DNA of 53,020 nucleotides. Origin: Corallococcus exercitus. Its GTDB lineage: Bacteria; Myxococcota; Myxococcia; Myxococcales; Myxococcaceae. This document shows positions 1-7,924 of the stretch, in pieces. Location: contig NZ_RAVW01000009.1 in the NCBI RefSeq assembly GCF_003611585.1, positions 1-53,020 on the forward strand, written 5' to 3'. The notes below the pieces were generated by a model. It was not told the DNA's origin, did no database searches, and saw only the letters and a program-made list of their open reading frames with translations. Within the stretch, counting starts at the first letter, position 1. Every line of letters begins with the position of its first letter. Made by a program: the position numbers and the translations under genes.

Positions 1-76
1 TTTTTTTTTTCAAGCAGAATACGGCATACGAGTTCTGCGCATGTCTCGTGGGCTCGGAGATCTGTATAAGAGACAG
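1..76. other. Sequencing-adapter contamination at contig end
   Basis: Ten T residues are followed at 11-34 by a near-exact copy of the Illumina P7 flow-cell sequence (two mismatches by eye), then an 8-base index at 35-42 (CTGCGCAT, which I recall as a Nextera-type i7 index), then at 43-76 the Nextera read-2/transposon mosaic end finishing AGAGACAG with one mismatch. This is library-construction DNA, not genome. Genomic sequence starts at about 77, and any reading frame running through these bases is spurious. Confidence 0.96.
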
Positions 77-78
77 CC

Positions 79-672
79 CAGGTGCCGCCGCCGGTCCTGC
101 CCGACGACCCGATGGTGCCGCAGGAGGAGCCCCAGTCGATGCGGCGCTTCGTGCCCATCGCCGTGGGCGCGGCCGTGCTGCTCGCGGCCGTGGGCGTCGT
201 CGTCGCCACGCGCGGTGGCGCTGAGACGCCTCCGCCCGTCGTCGCCACGGCGCCGACGCCGCCTCCCGCTCCGAAGGTCGAACCCACGCCGCCTCCGCCC
301 GCGCCGCCGGTCGTCGTCGCGCCCGTGCAGGAGACGCCTCCCGCGCCCATCGCCGAGCCGCCTCCGCCGCCGGCGAAGCAGGCGCCGGTCGTCGCCAGGA
401 CCGCCGCCGCGAAGCCCGTCCGCGAAGGGCCGCCCAAGCGCACGGAGTCCGTGAGTGAAGCCACCGTGCGCAATCAGATCCTCGCCACCGTGAGTCAGGT
501 CGAGAGCAGCGACCTGTACGCAGGCAACAAGGTCCACAAGGGGCTCACCCGGCAGGCCGCGCGGAACTACCTGGACCAGCAGCTCAAGCGGCTGGAGAAC
601 GCGGACGACGCGGCGGGCCGCACGGAGATCCTCGACGACCTCCGCGGCTGGAAGCTGCACTACCTCAAGTAG
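79..672 (+). CDS. Membrane-anchored proline-rich protein, 5' truncated
   Basis: This is the C-terminal part of a larger protein. The frame is open into the adapter, so the true start is missing, and the GTG at 82 is only the first possible in-frame codon. It encodes a short hydrophilic stretch, one transmembrane segment (VPIAVGAAVLLAAVGVVVA, about residues 25-43 counted from codon 82), a Pro/Ala/Val-rich linker of roughly 80 residues with PPPPAP-type repeats, and a charged helical C-terminal domain of about 75 residues ending GWKLHYLK. Myxobacterial Ser/Thr kinases and TonB-like proteins often have such a membrane-plus-proline-spacer layout, but no kinase motif is present here, so the family is undecided. 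The RuvC-fold gene follows after 10 bases on the same strand. Confidence 0.6.
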   Translation, partial: QVPPPVLPDDPMVPQEEPQSMRRFVPIAVGAAVLLAAVGVVVATRGGAETPPPVVATAPTPPPAPKVEPTPPPPAPPVVVAPVQETPPAPIAEPPPPPAKQAPVVARTAAAKPVREGPPKRTESVSEATVRNQILATVSQVESSDLYAGNKVHKGLTRQAARNYLDQQLKRLENADDAAGRTEILDDLRGWKLHYLK

Positions 673-682
673 CCCTCACGCC

Positions 683-1165
683 ATGACCGCACCCCCAGGC
701 CCTGCGCTGCTCGCGGTGGACCTGGGGCTGCGCAGCGGGCTCGCGCGCTTCGGCGCGGACGGGCGGCTGCAATGGTACCGCTCGCAGAACTTCGGCACGC
801 ACGCGCGGCTCAAGCGCGCGGTGCCCGCCGTGCTCCAGGACGCGGCCCCGCTCGCGTGGCTCGTGCTGGAGGGCGGTGGCCCCATCGCGGACGTCTGGGA
901 GCGCGAGGCCCTGCGCCGCGCCCTGCCCGTGCTGCGCGTGGCCGCGGAGGACTGGCGCCACCGGCTGCTCTACGCGCGGGAGCAGCGCAGCGGCTCGCTG
1001 GCGAAGGACGCCGCGGATGGACTGGCGCGGCGGGTCATCGACTGGTCCCACGCGCCCCGCCCCACCTCGCTGCGCCACGACGCCGCGGAGGCCATCCTGC
1101 TGGGCCTGTGGGGCGCGCTGGAGGTGGGCTGGCTTGCTCAGGTCCCCGCCGAGGTGCGGCGCTGA
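683..1165 (+). CDS. RuvC/RNase H-fold predicted nuclease, 160 aa
   Basis: Not a named family I can assign, but the layout of a RuvC-like resolvase core is visible. An N-terminal strand AVDLG (D13) is followed by a Leu-rich strand ending in an acidic residue (LVLEGGG, E63) and a C-terminal helix with LRHDAAEAILLGLW (H132, D133, E136), the spacing seen in RNase H-fold nucleases that bind two metal ions. The start is an ATG at 683, 10 bases after the preceding stop. The protein is short for RuvC (about 170-190 residues) and carries no other domain. A role in DNA metabolism is inference; a catalytically inactive relative is possible. It converges on the next gene. Confidence 0.55.
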   Translation: MTAPPGPALLAVDLGLRSGLARFGADGRLQWYRSQNFGTHARLKRAVPAVLQDAAPLAWLVLEGGGPIADVWEREALRRALPVLRVAAEDWRHRLLYAREQRSGSLAKDAADGLARRVIDWSHAPRPTSLRHDAAEAILLGLWGALEVGWLAQVPAEVRR

Positions 1166-1172
1166 CGGCCCG

Positions 1173-1958
1173 CTACTTCACCGACAGGCACGCCACCGGC
1201 TGCGCGATGGCGTTGCGCGCGCGCTCCTCGCTCACCAGCGAGTAGCCCGCCAGGTCCTGCAGCAGCAGGTCGCGGTTCTGCCGGATGAGGCTCGCGTTCT
1301 TGCACGCCTTGAGGTCGCCGTAGAACCCGTACGGCGGCAGCGCGAGCTGCAGCTCCGCCAGCTCCGACAACTGGAGCTCCCCCAGCTCACGGCCGAAGAG
1401 CTTGCGGGCCGCGTCTTCCACGCCGATGACGCCGCGCTCGAAGCGGATGGTGGACAGGTCGTAGGCGACGAGCTGGTCCTTCTGGAAGAACGCGTGCAGC
1501 CGGTGCGCCGCCACGGACAGCTGCAGGTCGCCCTCGATGCCCATCTCCCGCGCGATGCGCATGGCCAGCCACCGCTCGCAGGAACCGTCCCCGGGGGGCG
1601 CCGTGCCCAGCGTCACGCCGGCGAACAGGCGCCAGGCCCACGCGCGGCCGTCCTCGCGCGGCGTCTGGAAGTAGGTGGGGCACTCCATCTGCCGGATGTA
1701 GAGCGCCACCAGGTCCTTGGGCATCCGTGAGAAGTCCGGCCGCGTGAAGGTCACCGCCGTGCGCTCCCGGCCGCCCTGGTCCATCCGGCCGGCCAGCACG
1801 CTCATCCGGTCGCCCTCGATGCGATGGCGCAGCTGGCTCTCGACGTCGAATTCGCTCTCCAGACGCGGCAGCTTGCTGGCCGTGTACAGGTACGTGAGCG
1901 GAATCACCACGCCGGCCAGGCCGACCAGGAACATGAACAGCCAGAAAACGGTCTTCAC
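1173..1958 (-). CDS. Glycosyltransferase-51-like (transglycosylase-fold) membrane protein
   Basis: An N-terminal transmembrane anchor (FWLFMFLVGLAGVVIPLTYLY, about residues 5-25) precedes a domain resembling the peptidoglycan glycosyltransferase of class A penicillin-binding proteins. The best match is the segment with GVIGVEDAARKLFGREL (about 177-193), equivalent to the family's GxxGIExAAxxYFGK, followed by a C-terminal helix RQNRDLLLQDLAGYSLVSEE like the RRxxVLxxM..GYIS end of GT51. The first catalytic motif, usually EDxxFxxHxG, is degenerate (MECPTYFQTPRED): E92 remains but the Asp and His are lost. There is no transpeptidase domain. It may be a monofunctional or inactive transglycosylase-like protein of the inner membrane. 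Confidence 0.6.
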   Translation of the reverse strand: MKTVFWLFMFLVGLAGVVIPLTYLYTASKLPRLESEFDVESQLRHRIEGDRMSVLAGRMDQGGRERTAVTFTRPDFSRMPKDLVALYIRQMECPTYFQTPREDGRAWAWRLFAGVTLGTAPPGDGSCERWLAMRIAREMGIEGDLQLSVAAHRLHAFFQKDQLVAYDLSTIRFERGVIGVEDAARKLFGRELGELQLSELAELQLALPPYGFYGDLKACKNASLIRQNRDLLLQDLAGYSLVSEERARNAIAQPVACLSVK

Positions 1959-2013
1959 AGGGCCGACTCTAGCAGGGGAGGCACGCGTCAGGAGGACCGG
2001 TTAGAAAGCCCCC

Positions 2014-2706
2014 ATGAGCGACTGGCACACCGCCACCGTCACCGCCCGGAAGGCCGCGGCGGATGGCCTCACCGACTGGGTGCTCGACATCGGCGGGACG
2101 CCGCTCGTGGGCTCGCACGCCCACCCGGGCCAGTACGTGCAGCTGCGCCTTCCCGGTGGGGAGCCGGGCATGTTCGCCATCGCCTCGCCGCCCGCCCCCA
2201 ATGGCACGCACTGGGAGTTCCTGCTCAAGGATGACGGCTCGCTGCCGTCCGAGCTGCTGCGCCTGCCATTGGGCGCGCGCGTGGAGGTGATGCGTCCGCA
2301 AGGCCCGGGCTTCCCCATGGAGAAGGCGCGCGGCCGGGACCTGCTGCTGTTCGCCAGCGGCTCCGGCATCTCCGCCATCCGCCCCGTCATCGCCGCCGTG
2401 CGCCAGGACCGCGGCGCGTATGGCCAGGTGACGCTGTACTTCGGCGCGCGCACGGCGGGCGGCTTCGCGTACCAGCATGAGCTGGAGCAGTGGCAGGCGG
2501 ACGGCGTGCGCGTGCTGTGCACGGTGAGCCGCCCCGGCGCCAGCGGCTGGCAGGGCCTCGTCGGCTACGTGCAGGCCCACCTGGGCGAGGAGCGGCTGGA
2601 GCACGCCATCGCTTTCGTGTGCGGGCCGACGGACATGGTGCAGGACGTGATGGCCCAGCTGGCCCGGCGCGGCGTTCCGAGGAACGCCGTGTTCCTCAAC
2701 TACTGA
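2014..2706 (+). CDS. FAD/NAD(P)-binding oxidoreductase, FNR type
   Basis: A 230-residue protein of the ferredoxin-NADP reductase superfamily. Residues 1-100 form the flavin-binding barrel, with PGQYVQLRLPGGEPGMFAIAS, where family members show the RxYS-type flavin motif; here it is FAIASPP. Residues about 105-225 are the pyridine-nucleotide domain, with LLLFASGSGISAIRPVI (about 110-126) and the C-terminal FVCGPTDMVQDVMAQLARRGV and aromatic end FLNY. No iron-sulphur domain or second subunit is seen, so it is probably a soluble reductase passing electrons between NAD(P)H and an unknown partner. The start ATG at 2014 follows an AG-rich stretch. Its stop overlaps the convergent WD40 gene by 7 bases. 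Confidence 0.8.
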   Translation: MSDWHTATVTARKAAADGLTDWVLDIGGTPLVGSHAHPGQYVQLRLPGGEPGMFAIASPPAPNGTHWEFLLKDDGSLPSELLRLPLGARVEVMRPQGPGFPMEKARGRDLLLFASGSGISAIRPVIAAVRQDRGAYGQVTLYFGARTAGGFAYQHELEQWQADGVRVLCTVSRPGASGWQGLVGYVQAHLGEERLEHAIAFVCGPTDMVQDVMAQLARRGVPRNAVFLNY

Positions 2707-4349
2707 GCCGCCGGAGCCGCGCGCGGCTCCACGGTGGGGGAGGCGTAGCGCACGCCCACCACCACCGCCGCCGGGTCGCTCTCCTGGCTGCCGGTGGCCT
2801 TCTGCGGCGTCCACGCGGCCACGCCCACCTGGCGCCCATCCGGCGCGAAGCGCACGCGCCGCACGGACCAGCCGAACTCCAGCTCGCCCTTCGCCTCCGG
2901 CGCACCGTCGGTGAAGAGGTACACGCGCCGGTCCCATCCGCCCGACGCCAGCGAGCGCCCATCCGGCGCGATGGCCGCGGTGGACACCACGCCGTGGTGC
3001 AGCTCCCACTTGCGCAGCACCTGACCGGAGGCCGCGTCCACCAGCGCGCCCGCGTTCCACGGGCCCCGCGGCTCCTCCACGCCCTTGCGCTCGCGCTCGT
3101 ACACCGTGCGGTTGCGCTCCGCCTTCTCCTGGCTGAAGGCCACGCCCAGGCGCTTGCCCCGCGCGTCCACGGTGACGTCGTTGACGTGCGCCGGGAAGGT
3201 GAAGTCCAGGCGCGGCGTGAGCGCTCGCGCCGTCGCCGGGGTGGCCCCTTCCGGCGCGCCGCCCTTGAGCGTGAGCACCGCCTCCGCCGTCGTCTCGTCG
3301 AACACCGTGTCCACGCGCTCGCTGAAGGGCGCGCCCAGCACGCCCTGGCTGCCCTGGGGCACGCACGCGTCGCACACCGCCACGTCCACGCCCGGCAGCG
3401 TCATCGCCTTGAAGCGCAGCGTGCGTCCGCGCGCCAGCCGCGCCACGGTGTTGCCCAGCGCGCCCGGCACGGTGACGGTGTCCTTCAGGAACGCCACGTC
3501 GATGCCGGACGCCGTCGCCGCCGCCGTGGTGAGCACCACCACCGGCGTGCGCGAGTCCAGCGCCAGCACCACCGGCGGCCCGCTGTCCACGCGCCCCTGC
3601 ACCGCCGCGAAGCCGCCGCGCCGCTCGAAGTGCGTGCGCGCCACATCCGGCCGGAGCGCCTGCTCCGGCGTGTCCGACGCGCGCACGTGCCCGTCCCAGC
3701 CGCCCGAGTACAGCGTCCCGTCCGCCGCGAACGCCAGCGCGCTCACCGGCCCCGTGTGCAGCCGCGCCTCCGCGCCGAACGCCAGCTCCGGCACGGACAG
3801 CAGGGACACCAGCCCCTGCGCGCTGCCCACCGCCAGCCAGCGGCCATCCGGATGGAAGGCCACCGACACCAGCGGCTCCTCCGTGGCGAGCGCCCCCACC
3901 TGCGCGCCCGTCGCCGCGTCGAAGAGCTGCACCGCGCCGCTGCGGCTCACCGTGGCCACCTTCGCGCCGTCCGGCGAGAAGGCCACGCCCTCCAGGTCGT
4001 ACTGCTGCACGTTGACCTGCGGATCCGCGCGCATCACCGGCGCGCTGGCGTCACCCGACTGCGCGGAGGCCGGCGCCAGGTCCCAGATGGAGACGTGGTA
4101 CGCCTTGTCGCCCAGGCGCGTGTACGCCACACGGTGGCCCTTCGGCGCGAAGTCCAGCGCCCAGATGAAGTCCTTGCGGTTGAGGACGGTGGGCTCCCCG
4201 TCGAAGCCCTCCACCGCGCCGGAGAGGAAGCCTCCGGACGTGGACGCCAACCGCGTCACCGTGTCTGGCGGAAGGCCCGCGGCCGTGTGCGCGCAGCCCG
4301 TGAGCGCCAGCGCGCCCGCGAGGACGAAGCCCCCGGCACGCAGGCTCAT
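2700..4349 (-). CDS. WD40-repeat lipoprotein
   Basis: The N-terminus is a lipoprotein signal (VLAGALALTGC, lipidated Cys19). The mature part of about 530 residues is built of WD40-like beta-propeller blades. Repeated segments such as VAFSPDGAKVATVSRSGAVQ, VAFHPDGRWLAVGSAQG, LAFAADGTLYSGGWDGHV and AIAPDGRSLASGGWDRRV are spaced about 40-45 residues apart, apparently as two groups separated by a domain of about 200 residues containing CDACVPQG. It probably acts as an envelope scaffold. Its ATG overlaps the stop of the upstream LpoA-like gene (ATGA at 4346-4349), so the two are likely translated together and may act in one complex. The C-terminus is Ala/Pro-rich. Confidence 0.8.
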   Translation of the reverse strand: MSLRAGGFVLAGALALTGCAHTAAGLPPDTVTRLASTSGGFLSGAVEGFDGEPTVLNRKDFIWALDFAPKGHRVAYTRLGDKAYHVSIWDLAPASAQSGDASAPVMRADPQVNVQQYDLEGVAFSPDGAKVATVSRSGAVQLFDAATGAQVGALATEEPLVSVAFHPDGRWLAVGSAQGLVSLLSVPELAFGAEARLHTGPVSALAFAADGTLYSGGWDGHVRASDTPEQALRPDVARTHFERRGGFAAVQGRVDSGPPVVLALDSRTPVVVLTTAAATASGIDVAFLKDTVTVPGALGNTVARLARGRTLRFKAMTLPGVDVAVCDACVPQGSQGVLGAPFSERVDTVFDETTAEAVLTLKGGAPEGATPATARALTPRLDFTFPAHVNDVTVDARGKRLGVAFSQEKAERNRTVYERERKGVEEPRGPWNAGALVDAASGQVLRKWELHHGVVSTAAIAPDGRSLASGGWDRRVYLFTDGAPEAKGELEFGWSVRRVRFAPDGRQVGVAAWTPQKATGSQESDPAAVVVGVRYASPTVEPRAAPAAQ

Positions 4350-6490
4350 GAACCCGAGCCGCGGACGGCGGCCTTCTCCTTGTCCACGTTGATCTCGTTG
4401 ACGCCCTTGCTGTCCACGGACAGCAGGAACAGCTGCTTGTCCGCTTCCCGCTTGTCGTTGAACGACGTGCGGCCGGTGGCGCCGTCGAAGTCCTTCAGCC
4501 CCGCCAGGGCCTCGCGCATCGCCGCGCGCGTGTTGGGGCGCTGCTTGTCAATCACCTGCCGCACCATGCGCGCCGAGTCGTAGCCGATGGCCTCCAGCAG
4601 GCCCGGGTCACGGCCCGTCTCCTTGTACGCGTCGCGGTAGGTCTTCACGAACTTCTGCGTCGCGGGCCGCTGCGAGTCCACGAAGAAGCCGTCCACGTAC
4701 ACCGAGCAGGTGACGAACTTGCCGCCGCGCTCCAGCAGCTCCGGCAGGCCCGAGCGGCCCTTGGGGCTGGACCACTGGTTGGTGCCGAAGAGCGTGACGG
4801 TCTTCAGGTCTTTCTTGCCCGTCGTCTTGCGGATGCGCTCCAGGTCGCGCGGGTCGCACGCGTTGGTGACGATGTCCTCCACCGCGAGCGCGGGCGTCAC
4901 CAGGCTCACCCGGCGCCAGTCGTCCGGGATGAAGAGGCCCTCGAAGTCGATGATGGGCTCCACGCCGCTCTTCGCCTTCTCCATCGCCTTGCGGCGGCGG
5001 TACGCGTCCGTGATGTTCTCACCCTGCACGTCGCGCACGGCCTCCGCCCAGTCGCCGCGGTCCTCCAGGTAGTAGCGGCCCACCAGGCGCTTGGCCTCGC
5101 CGGTGAACGTCGTCTGGTCGTACGAGTACGACTCCGCGCCGCGCACCGCGCCGCCGCGCGACACCACGTCGTCCCAGAACTCGTTCGCCAGCTCCACGCC
5201 GTAGGGGATGTTCGGGTAGAGCACCGCGAAGCGCTTGTAGCCCTTCACGTTCATCGCGTAGTCCGCGATGGCGCGCGCCTGCGCGGAGTTCGTCAGCATG
5301 TTGCGGAAGACGTACGGACCAATGTCCGTGATGCCCTCCTGACGGCTCAGCGTCAGCAGCGGCACCTGGAGTTCCTCCGCCAGCAGCGCCGCGCGCTTGG
5401 TGTCGTCCACCAGCAGCGGGCCCAGGGCCGCGATGGCGCCGTCGTCGAACGCCAGCTGCTCCATCGCCGTGCCCGTCTTGTTGACGTCGCCCTGCGTGTC
5501 CTTCACCACCAGCTCGATGTCGCTGCCCTGCAGGCCCAGCTTCACGCCGCGCAGCACCGCCTCACCGATGGGCTGGTAGCGGCCCGTCATGGGCAGGAGC
5601 ACCGCCACGGTGCGCGGACGCACCTCCACGCGGCGGGTGGCGCGCGCGAGCAGCTCCTTCGCCTGCGGCGCGAAGGTGCTGTTGGGCGCCTCGCGCAGGT
5701 ACGTCTGGAGCGTCTCCTCCAGGCGGGTCCAGTCACGCAGGTGGTAGTAGATGCGCGCCAGCTTGAACTGGAGCACCGGCCACGCGGGGTTGGACGGGGA
5801 CAGCCCCTCCTGCACGCGCGCGATGTCCAGGAAGCTGGCGCGGCCCTCCACCAGCTGCTCCACCTTCTGCACCGCGGCGGTCTTCTCCTCGGGCGTCTGC
5901 GCGTCACCGGCGTCCTTCACCGCGGACGACAGCGCCTGCGAGAACAGGCCCGCGCCTTCCGCCGCGCGCGCGGCCTCCTTCAGCAGCTGCTCCTTCTCCG
6001 CGCCCTCCGCGCGCTCCGCCAGGCTGGTGAGCGTCTGGTACGCGTCGCGGTAGGCGCCCACCTCCATGGCGGAGACGGCCAGCTTGTGCTTGGCGTCCTC
6101 GGCCTGGGCGTAGAGGGGGTTCTCGAAGAGCAGCTCGTTGAAGGTCTTGCGCGCGTTCGCGTAGTCCTTCGACTCGAAGTAGAGGACGCCCGCGTTGTAG
6201 AGCGCGTCCTGGCCGGCGGTGGTGGCGGGGTACGCCTTGCGCACGGACAGGTAGGCCTCCGCGGCCTGCTTCTTGTCCGGGTTCCCCTGCGCCTGGGTGC
6301 GGGCCTGGGCGAGCGCCGCGTTCGCGGTGGCGTCCTGCTTCACCTCCACGCGCGGGCGGTTGTTCTGGGTGGTGTCGTCCCCGGAGGTGTCGTCCCGGCT
6401 GTCGGTGCGGGAGGGCGACTTGGGGCAGGCGGTCAACGTCAGGGCCAGCGCGGCGACGAGCGCGCGGCGCGATGCGGAGAGGACTTCCAT
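4346..6490 (-). CDS. LpoA-like lipoprotein: TPR plus periplasmic-binding domain
   Basis: The signal peptide ends in a lipobox LTLTAC (Cys22 counted from the ATG at 6490; an alternative in-frame ATG lies 4 codons upstream at 6502). Residues about 55-270 are helical repeats of TPR type (AEAYLSVRKAYPATTAGQDALYNAGVLY and similar). Residues about 285-690 match type 1 periplasmic-binding/ABC substrate-binding folds: VAVLLPMTGRYQPIGEAVLRG, ALGPLLVDDTKRAALLAEE, the FAVLYPNIPYGVELANEFWD strand and LLEAIGYDSARMVRQVI. This is the two-part arrangement of LpoA, an outer-membrane activator of penicillin-binding proteins, and no ABC permease genes are adjacent. It is coupled to the downstream WD40 lipoprotein. 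A role in cell-wall synthesis is inference. Confidence 0.75.
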   Translation of the reverse strand: MEVLSASRRALVAALALTLTACPKSPSRTDSRDDTSGDDTTQNNRPRVEVKQDATANAALAQARTQAQGNPDKKQAAEAYLSVRKAYPATTAGQDALYNAGVLYFESKDYANARKTFNELLFENPLYAQAEDAKHKLAVSAMEVGAYRDAYQTLTSLAERAEGAEKEQLLKEAARAAEGAGLFSQALSSAVKDAGDAQTPEEKTAAVQKVEQLVEGRASFLDIARVQEGLSPSNPAWPVLQFKLARIYYHLRDWTRLEETLQTYLREAPNSTFAPQAKELLARATRRVEVRPRTVAVLLPMTGRYQPIGEAVLRGVKLGLQGSDIELVVKDTQGDVNKTGTAMEQLAFDDGAIAALGPLLVDDTKRAALLAEELQVPLLTLSRQEGITDIGPYVFRNMLTNSAQARAIADYAMNVKGYKRFAVLYPNIPYGVELANEFWDDVVSRGGAVRGAESYSYDQTTFTGEAKRLVGRYYLEDRGDWAEAVRDVQGENITDAYRRRKAMEKAKSGVEPIIDFEGLFIPDDWRRVSLVTPALAVEDIVTNACDPRDLERIRKTTGKKDLKTVTLFGTNQWSSPKGRSGLPELLERGGKFVTCSVYVDGFFVDSQRPATQKFVKTYRDAYKETGRDPGLLEAIGYDSARMVRQVIDKQRPNTRAAMREALAGLKDFDGATGRTSFNDKREADKQLFLLSVDSKGVNEINVDKEKAAVRGSGS

Positions 6491-6678
6491 GGCGAGGTGC
6501 ATAGCAGCGCGGGTGAGGCTCCGTCGACACTTGAGCGGGGGGAAGATTCCCCTGGAACGTCCGCTTCAGTGCACCGCGCATGCCCGCGTGCGTCACCGAG
6601 GGGAGCCGCCTCCCCTCCCCCGCCGCGTGCGGCCCCGGAGCCACGCTCGCGCGCGGCCCTGGACGCACGCCCGGCCTC

Positions 6679-7800
6679 CTAGCCGAAGAGCTCCTTCACC
6701 TTGTCGAAGAAGGTCTTCGACTGGGGATGGGTCTCCTCGCCGGACACCTCCGCGAAGCGCTCCAGGAGCTCGCGCTGCTTGGACGTCAGCTCCGTGGGCG
6801 TTTCGATGATGACGCGCACGTGCTGATCTCCGCGCTGCTGGCTGTGCAGGTGCGGGATGCCCTTGCCGCGCAGCCGGAACACCTTCCCGGACTGGGTCCC
6901 CTGCGGGATGGTCATCTTCACCTTCCCGTCCAGCGTGGGCACGTCGATCTTCGCGCCCAGCGCCGCCTGCGTGAAGGACACCGGCACCTCGCAGAAGACC
7001 TCGTACTCCTCGCGCTGGAACAGCGGGTGCTCGCGCACGATGACCGTCACGTACAGGTCACCCGGAGGTCCGCCCCGGTCGCCAGGCTCGCCCATGCCGG
7101 ACAGCCGCACGCGAGTACCGTTGTCCACGCCGCCCGGGATGGCGACCTCGATGACCTCTTCGGACGGCGTCTTCCCGGAGCCCCGGCACTTGGCGCACGG
7201 ATCCGGGATGGTGGCGCCCGTGCCGCCGCAGTCGCCGCACGGCCGGGACACCGCGAAGAAGCCCTGCGAGTAGCGCAGCTCCCCGCTGCCGCCGCACGCC
7301 GCGCAGGGCCGTGGGGCCGCGCCGCTCTTGCTGCCGGAGCCGGAGCAGGTCTCGCACTTCTTCGGACGGGGGATGGTCACCTTCGGGCGGCAGCCGAACG
7401 CCGCCTCCTCGAAGCTGATCTCCAGGTTGTAGCGCAGATCCGCGCCCCGGCTGTTGCGCTGCCGGCCACGCCCGCCGCCACCCCCGAAGATGTCTCCGAA
7501 GATCTCCCCGAAGATGTCGTTGATGTTGACGCCCTGGAAGCCGCCGCCCGCGTCCCCGAAGGGGTTGCCCGCGTGTCCGAAGCGGTCGTACTTCGTGCGC
7601 CGGTCCGGATCGCTCAGGACCTCATAGGCCTCCGAGGCCTCCTTGAACTTCTCCTCGGCCTCGTGGTTCCCGGGGTTGCGGTCCGGGTGGTACTGCAACG
7701 CGACCTTCCGGAACGCGCTCTTCAGGTCCTGCGCCGTAACGTTCTTCTGGACGCCCAGGACCTCGTAGTAGTCGCGCTTCTGCCCTGCGGCCCCTGCCAT
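6679..7800 (-). CDS. dnaJ: Chaperone protein DnaJ (type I Hsp40)
   Basis: Full-length co-chaperone that delivers unfolded clients to DnaK and stimulates its ATPase. The J domain spans residues about 9-75 with the essential HPD at 38-40. A Gly/Phe-rich region follows (about 76-112, GGGGG and repeated FG), then four zinc-finger repeats CxxCxGxG starting at C149, C166, C188 and C202, then the C-terminal client-binding beta domains. The length of 373 aa is normal. dnaK and grpE are not adjacent. The ATG at 7800 has AGGGG about 9 bases upstream. The leader contains a large inverted repeat and a possible promoter (see separate entries); no CIRCE operator is visible. Confidence 0.97.
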   Translation of the reverse strand: MAGAAGQKRDYYEVLGVQKNVTAQDLKSAFRKVALQYHPDRNPGNHEAEEKFKEASEAYEVLSDPDRRTKYDRFGHAGNPFGDAGGGFQGVNINDIFGEIFGDIFGGGGGRGRQRNSRGADLRYNLEISFEEAAFGCRPKVTIPRPKKCETCSGSGSKSGAAPRPCAACGGSGELRYSQGFFAVSRPCGDCGGTGATIPDPCAKCRGSGKTPSEEVIEVAIPGGVDNGTRVRLSGMGEPGDRGGPPGDLYVTVIVREHPLFQREEYEVFCEVPVSFTQAALGAKIDVPTLDGKVKMTIPQGTQSGKVFRLRGKGIPHLHSQQRGDQHVRVIIETPTELTSKQRELLERFAEVSGEETHPQSKTFFDKVKELFG

Positions 7801-7811
7801 TGAATCGAACC

Positions 7812-7890
7812 CCTGGAATTTGCTGGCGTTTTCAAGCTGCGTAGAGAATCGGAGTCACTATAACGCAGCGAAACTCGCCAGCAATCCAGG
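7812..7890. repeat. Large imperfect inverted repeat in the dnaJ leader
   Basis: The left arm 7812-7842 and right arm 7863-7890 are inverted copies of each other around a 20-base centre. Three blocks match exactly: CCTGGA/TCCAGG, TTGCTGGCG/CGCCAGCAA and GCTGCGT/ACGCAGC. Only the short A/T-rich joints between them differ. The structure ends 11 bases before the dnaJ start codon, and its dnaJ-proximal arm borders the putative AGGGG ribosome site. There is no T tract, so it is unlikely to be a terminator. Confidence 0.85.
7857..7884 (-). promoter_or_regulatory. Possible sigma-70-type promoter for dnaJ
   Basis: Reading towards dnaJ, TTGCTG (7884-7879), a 16-base spacer and TATAGT (7862-7857) resemble housekeeping -35 and -10 boxes. 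The -35 box lies inside one arm of the inverted repeat. The opposite arm carries a similar TTGCTG-16-TAGAGA pattern pointing the other way. Predicted from motif only. Confidence 0.4.
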
Positions 7891-7924
7891 CCCGGGCCCA
7901 ACCCACGTGAAGCAGGGCGCCGGG

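Noticed and set aside
2490-4583. Long plus-strand open frame opposite the WD40 lipoprotein
   Set aside because: Arg-rich, domain-free and antisense to a gene with signal peptide and WD40 blades.
7812-7890. Rho-independent terminator
   Set aside because: Long loop, interrupted arms and no T tract on either side; it lies in a leader, not after a gene.
7801-7924. CIRCE or similar HrcA operator upstream of dnaJ
   Set aside because: The TTAGCACTC/GAGTGCTAA pattern is absent; the inverted repeat seen has a different sequence and much longer arms.
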